Source: Blastobasis lacticolella
Taxonomy: Eukaryota > Arthropoda > Insecta > Lepidoptera > Blastobasidae
Direction: 5' to 3'
Assembly: GCA_905147135.1 (NCBI GenBank)
Contig: LR990051.1
Location: 17,885,115 to 17,949,114 of the forward strand
Length of the DNA: 64,000 nucleotides
Position numbers and translations under genes: made by a program. The notes under the pieces were generated by a model. It ran no database searches and had not been told where the DNA came from. It saw nothing but the letters and a program-made list of their open reading frames with translations. Below, in pieces: positions 57,543-64,000 of this stretch (positions within the stretch are counted from its first letter, which is position 1; each line of letters starts with the position of its first letter).

Positions 57543-57776
57543 AATAAATAAATAAATAATCGTGGACAAATTCACACAGCGCCATCTAGCCTAGTGCTAG
57601 ATAACTGATAAACTACTTATATACTTTTAAATACATACTTATTATACATAGAACACCCAGACCCGTAACAAAAATTAAAATTCATCATTTAAATTTCTGC
57701 CCGGCCGGGAATCGAACCCGGGACCTCTTGCGTGGCAGACCGGCATGTTGACCACTGAACCACTCAGGTCGTCTTA
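57543..57776 (-). mobile_element. tRNA-Gly-derived SINE-2
   Basis: The AATAAATAAATAA end (tail), body and antisense head (GGGAATCGAACCCGGGACC, TGCGTGGCAGACC) are all present. A few bases are missing in the body (AGCCTAGTGCTAG). Confidence 0.9.
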
Positions 57777-58094
57777 ATATTAATAATACTTCTTCGTCTT
57801 AATAATACTTCTATATAATCTGTCCAAACTGACTTGTCCTGTTTGGTTCAGGAAATTATGTATTTAAATGGATAATGTGCAGCAGTTTTCGTTGAAATTT
57901 ACGTCCTATGTATTTCTTGTATAATTCAAGACATTTATACACAACATACGTAGCGTGATTGATACAGCAAGTCGTTATTTTGGGCATTGTTTGTTCACCA
58001 AATAAGACAAGTCAGTTTAAACAGATCATACATCCTTTAGACAGCGAATAATGTTAGGCAAAATGTACTTTAACACAATAATAATCATCTAGGC
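57777..58094. other. Spacer, nothing recognised
   Basis: AT-rich DNA with no assignable feature. TTGTCC/GACAAGTCAGTTTAA motifs at both sides hint at a short inverted repeat (57830 and 58010). Confidence 0.35.
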
Positions 58095-58283
58095 ATTAAT
58101 TCCCCGGTTGTGTTTTAGCACCCGAGGGCCCAGGGTCCGCCATGACCATGATTTAAGATTTAGCAGATCAGGTAATTACAGTGGAGCGCCAGCCGTCTGA
58201 CATCCGTGACCCTCTTAACAGAGGAACTTGATGATTAAAATTGATCATGGTTACACATTGAGTCGCCTGAATGTACAGGTTTG
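58095..58283 (-). mobile_element. SINE-1 3' half
   Basis: ATTAATTCCCCGGTTGTG through CAGGGTCCGCCATGACCATG to GTCGCCTGAATGTACAGGTT. The tRNA-like head is absent. Confidence 0.8.
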
Positions 58284-58299
58284 CAGTTTTGCAGTTTGA

Positions 58300-58885
58300 G
58301 TGTGCAGTATTTTTTTTTCTATGTTATCCGGCAGACAAACAGGCATGCGGGCCGCCTGATGGAATGTGGTCACCGCCGCCTATAGATATCAGCAACACCA
58401 GGAGAGTCACCAATGCGTTGCCCGCCTCTGAACAGACCTCTAATATACCTCTTGAACGATCCCATTTCATAGTCCAAAGGAAACACTGTGGCGGGGAGCT
58501 CATTCCATATCCGAATCGTACGAGCGAGAAATGTTCTTACAATCCTTCGCGTGGTGACCAACAGAGGGTCTACGTAGTGGGGATGAGCACCCAGCCCACG
58601 GCGGGTGGTGCGATGGCGGAATTGTGCTGTGGGCACCAAATCGAAAAGTTTCTCGGAACACTCCCCATTGTACAGCCGATAGAACACACACCCAAGTTCA
58701 AGGCACCAAGGGAGCCAAAGTTCCTTCGGTTAGCCAGTGGTTCTAACTTGCTTGTTTGTATGGGATCGTCGACAATTCGTACGGCGCGTCTCTGAACGGA
58801 GTCCAGAGGATTAAGCAGGTCGGCAGTTTCGCCGGCCCAAAGATGTGAACAATACGCCATATGAGGCCGCACCTGTGCCTTGACT
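58300..58885 (-). pseudogene. LINE reverse transcriptase C-terminus (family B), best copy
   Basis: 5'-truncated CR1/Jockey-group element. The first frame (antisense) holds VRPHMAYCSHLWAG and DSVQRRAVRIVDDP, the post-RT region. After a frameshift near 58690 the second frame reads FYRLYNGECSEKLFDLVP and WNELPATVFPLDYEMGSFK to the stop. A 3' UTR and a poly-A tail follow (T-run at 58310). This copy defines family B for the other fragments. Confidence 0.88.
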
Positions 58886-59520
58886 ATAAAAATACATAAC
58901 CAATAATAAATAACGCCTTACTGCAATCACTAAAGGACGAAAGAAATTCATTAAATTACTAAGACAGAACTTTGTTTACAATATCTAAGCGTACATAGAT
59001 AGTATACATAGGGACAGACGGCGAAAGGCGTCATTTTTAAAATACTATGTATAGATTGAAAATAGAATAGAAAATTCATTACGAGTTGGACCTGCTAGCC
59101 ATCGACGACGCTCCCAGTCAAACTTCGTAAACTAAAACATGTTCAGTATTAAACGATATATTCAACAAAAAATCATTTTCCTGTTTCTCTATCTCTGATG
59201 TCAATGCTGAAGTTTAAAATACATAACAACACGAATCAATGATTGATTATAAAGTTTCGGTCAAACCAAAGCGTCCACCCTGCGTCCGAGGCCGCGATAC
59301 GGTGGCGATATTCTTGCGAATAAAGCCAATTCACACCATCGCGATCTGCGACCTAAGCATTCAGGCTAGTCCGTAGAGTTACTATAGTGTAGAAATTCTA
59401 TGATCATGTATATGTCTGTCTTCGGAAAATAAATTTAACTAATGCCACAAACTTATCTGACTGTAAGCCGCCGGACGGGCCTGTTTCAACCCTCCCATAC
59501 ATTGTAAGCGAACACAACTG
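58886..59520. other. Spacer with a Helitron-like fragment
   Basis: 58985-59035 is a minus-strand piece of the Helitron-like family (CTAAGCGTACATAGATAGTA, GGGACAGACGGCGAAAGGCG). The rest is unassigned. Confidence 0.4.
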
Positions 59521-60021
59521 TAGGCTAATTACGCATCCATGTTGCAAACAACTCTCTGATTACAAATAAATAAATAAATAATAAATAAATAGCTGTGGAC
59601 AAATTCACACACAGCGCCATCTAGCCCCAAAGTAAGCAAAGCTTGTGTTATGGGTGCTAGATAACTGATAAACTACTTATATACTTTTAAATACATACTT
59701 ATTATACATATAACACCCAGACCCGTAACAGAAATTAAAATTCATCATTTCAATTTCTGCCCGGCCGGGAATCGAACCCAGGACCTGTTGCGTGGCAGAC
59801 CGAACTGAACCACTCAGGTCGTCAATACAATGATTGAAATTGTTACTTTTGCGATTACGTATGATCGATTTACATATGATGAGTTTCTGGTTATTGCAAT
59901 TGAAGTTTGTAAGCAACTGAACCCATAAAACCGGGATTATAATACGGATTTGTAATAGCAACAATTCCGCAATAATAACAATCAGAAAATTGTTGGCAAT
60001 GGCGTTACGTAATAAGGCTAC
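59521..60021. mobile_element. Long-TIR MITE (family M2), copy 2, interrupted by SINE-2
   Basis: Ends TAGGCTAATTACG and the complement of TAGCCTTATTACG. The internal GAAATTGTTACTTTTGCGAT block is shared with copy 1. SINE-2 sits within the left inverted repeat. Confidence 0.75.
59566..59823 (-). mobile_element. tRNA-Gly-derived SINE-2 nested in MITE M2
   Basis: AATAAATA-rich tail, body with CAGCGCCATCTAGCCCCAAA and antisense head (CGGGAATCGAACCCAGGACC). ATTACAA/AATACAA on the two sides is a probable target duplication. About 15 bases of the head (the anticodon-arm side) are deleted. Confidence 0.88.
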
Positions 60022-60438
60022 TAATCGCCACCGCGGCCACGGCCACGGACGCAGAGTAAACGCCTTGGTTAGACCGAAACTTAAAAGTTTATATCGTATA
60101 AACTTTGACTTACCTATTTTTAACCGATAATGAGAAGGGTTATGTTTACTTACTATCTTGTAAGCTCTGTTGTGTAACTGAAGATAAAACAAGCGTAGTT
60201 GTTTTAACTTGTTTTCAATATTACAGTTATGCCATTATTTGTGTGTTAACTCAATATAATGGGAAGTTTAAACATGACGTTTGTAAGCCATATTAAGTGT
60301 TGTTTGGTTCACAAGTGTTTCTTCTAGTTTTCCGATCGAGATTTGTGAATTTTATGGGTAATTGGGTACAATGTAGTTTACTGTTATTTAATATATACTA
60401 TTATAGGTATTACATACCTATACAGTAACATTAGTCGA
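60022..60438. other. Spacer, nothing recognised
   Basis: AT-rich sequence after a short GC-rich start (CGCCACCGCGGCCACGG). No gene was recognised. Confidence 0.35.
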
Positions 60439-60787
60439 GAGCCTCGGTGGCCGAACGGTTAGGGTATCCGACTCGTAAGCGATAGGTACCGGGTTCGAAT
60501 CCCGCTCCGGCCATGTACCAATGAATCGTTTCTGAGTTATGTACATTTGTTGAACACTAACCGATGCTCTTACGGTGAGGGAAAACATCGTGATGAAACC
60601 TGCACATTCAGGCGACTGAATGTGTAACCATGATCCAATCAGGCTCCCCTGGTAGCAGGGTCACGGAGGTCACATGACAGTCGCTCCACTGTAATTACCT
60701 GATCTGTCAAATCCTGGATTATGATCAAGGCAGACCCCGGCCCTCATGCGCGAGAGCTCAACTGGAACATTAACGCCAAGATGATTA
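60439..60787 (+). mobile_element. tRNA-derived SINE-1, full-length reference copy
   Basis: The head carries a good A box (TGGCCGAACGG) and B box (GGTTCGAATCC). It runs through the body to AACGCCAAGATGATT and a T-rich end. The tRNA isotype is not clear; the anticodon arm reads CCGACTCGTAAGCG. This copy shows all modules and anchors the family. Confidence 0.92.
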
Positions 60788-61073
60788 TTTTTTTACACTC
60801 ACATCAGTATCCTATGGTGGTTCTCAGTAACTATCAAAACATTAATCTTGTTATTAAAAGAGTTTACCTATAGATTTAGTAACATTATCCTATTTAGTTA
60901 TACTAGGTGCGGTTATCATAATCATAATCATTTATTAATTTGTGGTACACAGGTTTATACAGTTGTTAGGTACATTTGTAGTAAAATGAAGTCTCTGCGA
61001 CCTGCCATCGGCATACAAATTTTAGGAGTTTGTAGTTAAATAATATCATTAAACAAATTGATTTACAAACATT
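60788..61073. other. Short spacer
   Basis: Contains a (TCATAA)n then TTTATTAATTTGTGG stretch at 60916-60945, typical of a LINE 3' tail without a body. Confidence 0.35.
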
Positions 61074-61322
61074 TTAAAAAATTATTCCAAAGGAACTTTC
61101 TCCCACGCACAATAAGGTTGTGTAATGAACTACCGGAGAGGTTTTCCCTGGAGAGTACAACATGGAGTACTTCAAGAAAGGGGTTAAAAGGTTTTTACGG
61201 GGTCGGCAACGCGTGGGTGATGCCCTTGGTATTGCAAACGTCCATAGGCTGTGGTCAGGCAGGTCAGGCTTACCATCAGGCAGGCCGCAAGCTTGTTTGC
61301 CAACTAAGTAGTATAAAAAAAA
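61074..61322 (+). mobile_element. LINE 3' end (family B2)
   Basis: Frameshifted ORF end (LPRTIRLCNELPERF, then TAC-AAC-ATG-GAG... EYNMEYFKKG in another frame). The 3' UTR (CCGCAAGCTTGTTTGCCAAC) and tail TATAAAAAAAAC follow. Best B2 copy here. Confidence 0.8.
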
Positions 61323-61490
61323 CAAGCCAGGCACTTGACCGCCATCTCATCGATAGAGCATACCTGTCTAGGAACCGCCTATTCACTCTAGCCTTGAAGG
61401 CGTCTACATTATAATTATCAAGGAACCCACTAGCAGGCAACGTGTTCCATTCTTTAGCCGTATGCATTATTAAGGTTAAACTAAAGCGGC
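61317..61490 (-). mobile_element. LINE 3' end (family C)
   Basis: Directly tail-to-tail with the preceding B2 copy. AGCCAGGCACTTGACCGCCA through CGTGTTCCATTCTTTAGCCG encodes (antisense) AKEWNTLPASGF. Confidence 0.8.
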
Positions 61491-61562
61491 AATACTAACA
61501 ATATTGGTTTAAGTAACGTAGCTTTCAATGTGGATTTATGATAGGTCATTGTGTTAATTTTA

Positions 61563-61593
61563 GCGCTCGCATGTGCCGATCACATGCGAGCGC
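61563..61593. repeat. GC-rich perfect hairpin
   Basis: GCGCTCGCATGTG, loop CCGAT, CACATGCGAGCGC: 13 perfect base pairs, unusual in this AT-rich context. It stands alone; no poly-T follows directly. Confidence 0.75.
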
Positions 61594-61689
61594 GACTCTA
61601 GTATTAGCAGTTGGAATCATGGAAGCCTGTGCTTTTGCGCGCACTGTAAGACCTCGTACTAACGTTTCTGAATACGGGTGTAAACGTGT

Positions 61690-61905
61690 TTTTTTTATTT
61701 AGCCAGGCATTTGACAGCCATCTCACCTGGTGATAAGTGATGATGCGGCCGAAGATGGAGTATGCCTGTCTAGGAACAGCCTGTTCACTCTAGCCTTGAA
61801 GGCGTCCAGATTATAATGACCTGGGAACACACTCGCAGGCAACGTGTTCCATTCCTTAGTCGTCCGCATTATAAAGGTTCAACCACACCGACTCGTGCGG
61901 ATAGT
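61690..61905 (-). mobile_element. LINE 3' end (family C)
   Basis: T-rich start, GCCAGGCATTTGACAGCCAT, then the antisense ORF end up to TTCAACCACACCGACTCGTG. Second family C copy in the same orientation within 400 bp. Confidence 0.8.
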
Positions 61906-63517
61906 CCTGCTGATATGATGACACATACAAACTTATATGCAATGAAAAATATTTACCACAACATAATAGAGGCATTTAAAAGTTATTATGTTTATAGGCG
62001 TACATATATGATTTATACCCGGCACCTAGCGAAACTTATTAATGAAAATACCTTACAATATTTATTAATAAATTGAATAAAGAAGCGAATCTGTAATAAA
62101 TTATTGTAAAAATACGCGTAACGTTATTTACATACATATTGCTTTTTTATTTTATTTACTTTAGAAAAACCAACAGCAGTTTATGTAACTTACAAGCATT
62201 ATAAATATAAAAGAGAAGTTAAACTAAAAAATGATTAAATGTTATTGGAAAAGGATGAATAATATCCCATTAAACGTAAAACAAAGGGATCTAGAAGTCT
62301 TCGAGAAATTTCATACTAAACTTTACGTAGTACAAAATAAAGCCGTTTTCGGATGCAGGGACGTGAAAAACGACCCTTAAGAGGACGACCCAGAAAACAT
62401 TCACTGATCAAATCAGTAATATTCATTCAGTAATACGTCATCAGACAAAATCATAGTGTTCAAGCGCACACCTATAGCTTCTCTGGTTTATGAAATATAG
62501 TGAAAATCTCTTCACAGTCATTGATATGGTATCATAAGCTAACGGAAAAGTCACTAAAGAAAAATTTTGACTGATCCTCATTCGAGACCCCAGGACCGAT
62601 GGATCGGTTTCGATGCAGTTTACCTTTGCAGATACCTATTGCAGATTTAGTTCAATAAACAAAACATGCAACAATCTGCTAAACAGCGAGTTCATTTTGT
62701 ATCAATTTAGAATATGCTTACTATGTAGAATTAAGCATCACACTTACTAAGCAAGATAGGCACTTCAGTATCATTATTATACTAAGCGGGGCTAACCCGC
62801 TTGCACCAAATTCTTAAACAAATCCAAGAATGATGTTTAACGTTTTTCGTACGAAGTTTTTTGTTTAAGTATCAGCCTAAATGTGTTTAAAAATTTGGTG
62901 CAAGCAGCCGCCCTTAAACTATATTATCACGCCAAGAATTACTCGCAAGAAATCATTACCAGAACTCGCTTTTGCCGCCAGCCTTGTTCAAGAAAGATGC
63001 GTATGTATAAATAAATCACCAATAGTCCCCGCAAATGCAACAGCGTATAACGGTATGGGAAATAATAACAGTCGAGCCGCCAGAGCCTCAGACAGTAACA
63101 AGTCAGCAGTACAGGCTTATATCCAACGCAAAGTGGTCGTGTGAACAGTCGGACAACTAAATGTTTAAATAACTGTAAGTGAATGTTTGGATATCTATGA
63201 GTGCTTTACCATTATAACTGTCCGTGTTTTCGAATAAGGAATCGCGATTCTTCGACCAATCGCTCGCAGTGACAGACAGTTGAAGAACGCGTTCTTCAAT
63301 TGTTTCGTTTGTAGTTTTAAAATGTAATTTGCGGTAATTTACTCGTTTTGTTTCGTAACGTCGTGTGTACGAACGTGGTTTGCGGTGAAATAAAAGTGCT
63401 GGTATGTGTTTTATGATTTCAATAGTGTCTTTCGAGCTATTTACGCACCATTGTCTATTTTTATGACGATGTAAAGTATTTGTTGCAATAAAGTACCTGT
63501 GCATATTTATATCCACA
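61906..63517. other. Spacer with unidentified open frames
   Basis: 62350-62415 may be an RTE-type ORF fragment (GCAGGGACGTGAAAAACGAC, GGACGACCCAGAAAAC). Two longer frames, 62881-63144 (+, 87 codons) and 63157-63516 (-, 119 codons), are less AT-biased than average but show no domain. They are divergent-convergent neighbours and may be chance. GAAGAACGCGTTCTTC at 63282-63297 is a perfect 16-base palindrome. Confidence 0.4.
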
Positions 63518-63700
63518 CTAGTGGACCCGGCGCGACTTTGTTCGCGTACACCTTCACCCCTATCTACTCTTTTTTCTTGCTTGAAAACCTTCCTCTTGAA
63601 TCACTCTATCTATTGTTGAAATACCGCATTAAAATTCGTTGCGTACTTTAAAATATTCAAGCGCACATAAGACTTTGTTTTTAACTATGTGTAGATATAT
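63518..63700 (-). mobile_element. Helitron-like element, minus strand
   Basis: CTAG at 63518-63521 followed by GGACCCGGCGCGACTTTGTT, then CTTGAATCACTCTATCTATT and CGTTGCGTACTTTAAAATAT. This is the reverse complement of the family defined at 57262-57464. Confidence 0.65.
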
Positions 63701-64000
63701 TGATATAATTATGTGTTAAAACCTATATCCAAACAATAAGGCAGGGCCTATTTAGACGTGCATTTGATACAAATCCTTACAATGTATAAAATGAAGTCGC
63801 TTTTCGGGTGTGGGGGCGTGGTCGGACGTCGGACCAATGTCAGCGTGTCAAGTACGTTTCCATAAATTAGGAAGAAAAATGTGTAAAAGAAATACTTCAA
63901 TCGGATATTATACAAGAAAAGTATACCTATACCAGAAACTATTATACAAAAAAATACAAAACACGATCGGAATTTCAACTATATCTACAAGAAAAAAATA
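63701..64000. other. AT-rich end of window
   Basis: No recognised gene. ACAATGTATAAAATGAAGTCGC near 63779 may be the other end of a Helitron-like relative. Confidence 0.3.

Noticed and set aside
60439..60515. Functional tRNA gene
   Set aside because: It is the head of a full-length SINE-1 with diverged arms and no consistent anticodon stem.
62881..63516. Pair of convergent small genes at 62.9-63.5 kb
   Set aside because: No domains, no conserved motifs and no splice or promoter evidence; kept only as an unassigned region.

Overview
This is eukaryotic, intron- and repeat-rich DNA, almost certainly from a moth or butterfly (Lepidoptera). It is AT-rich, with no bacterial-style gene packing. 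It is crowded with short non-LTR retrotransposon tails, two tRNA-derived SINE families, Helitron-like ends closing in CTAGT, RTE, CR1/Jockey and R1-like fragments, hAT MITEs and a Penelope-like element. The mix and several consensus sequences look lepidopteran from memory; no search was run.

Host genes are sparse. The one confident host exon is at 13819-14011 (minus): the first coding exon of an AGAP/centaurin-gamma GTPase-ArfGAP (CenG1A-like). It ends in a clean splice donor and is preceded by a GC-rich leader with two short uORFs and CCAAT and initiator-like motifs. The gene runs leftward, so positions 1-13816 are probably its first intron. A second, weak candidate is a plus-strand Kozak ATG followed after five codons by GTAAAG at 21447-21461, inside a short CpG-rich block.

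Layout. 1-13.8 kb: presumed intron, few repeats. 14-14.3 kb: AGAP promoter and leader. 16.5-17.8 kb: one copy of an unclassified foldback repeat. 17.8-21.3 kb: LINE tails, a SINE, a 257-bp MITE and a three-unit tandem array containing tRNA-Gly-like sequence. 22.2-29 kb: SINEs, a triplicated 165-bp repeat and Helitron-like pieces. 30.5-35.9 kb: a second 257-bp MITE, a SINE interrupted by a LINE tail, and a 1.2-kb inverted repeat whose relative at 16.5-17.8 kb lacks two insertions. 37-41 kb: a CR1/Jockey-group LINE inserted in a SINE, then a 254-bp SINE-like element with 43-bp perfect flanking repeats. 43.9-48 kb: hAT MITE, R1-like LINE tail nested in a SINE-like element, SINE and MITE. 48.6-50.4 kb: Penelope-like element with 82-bp perfect inverted ends. 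51.2-52.5 kb: hAT element and a LINE tail nested in a Helitron-like element. 54-64 kb: more SINEs, LINE tails and a SINE inside a MITE.

I see no operon, CRISPR array, rRNA or functional tRNA gene and no new enzyme system. The value of the window lies in its readable transposition record: exact target-site duplications, nested insertions, empty sites, a foldback dimer, and a SINE-containing unit amplified in tandem.
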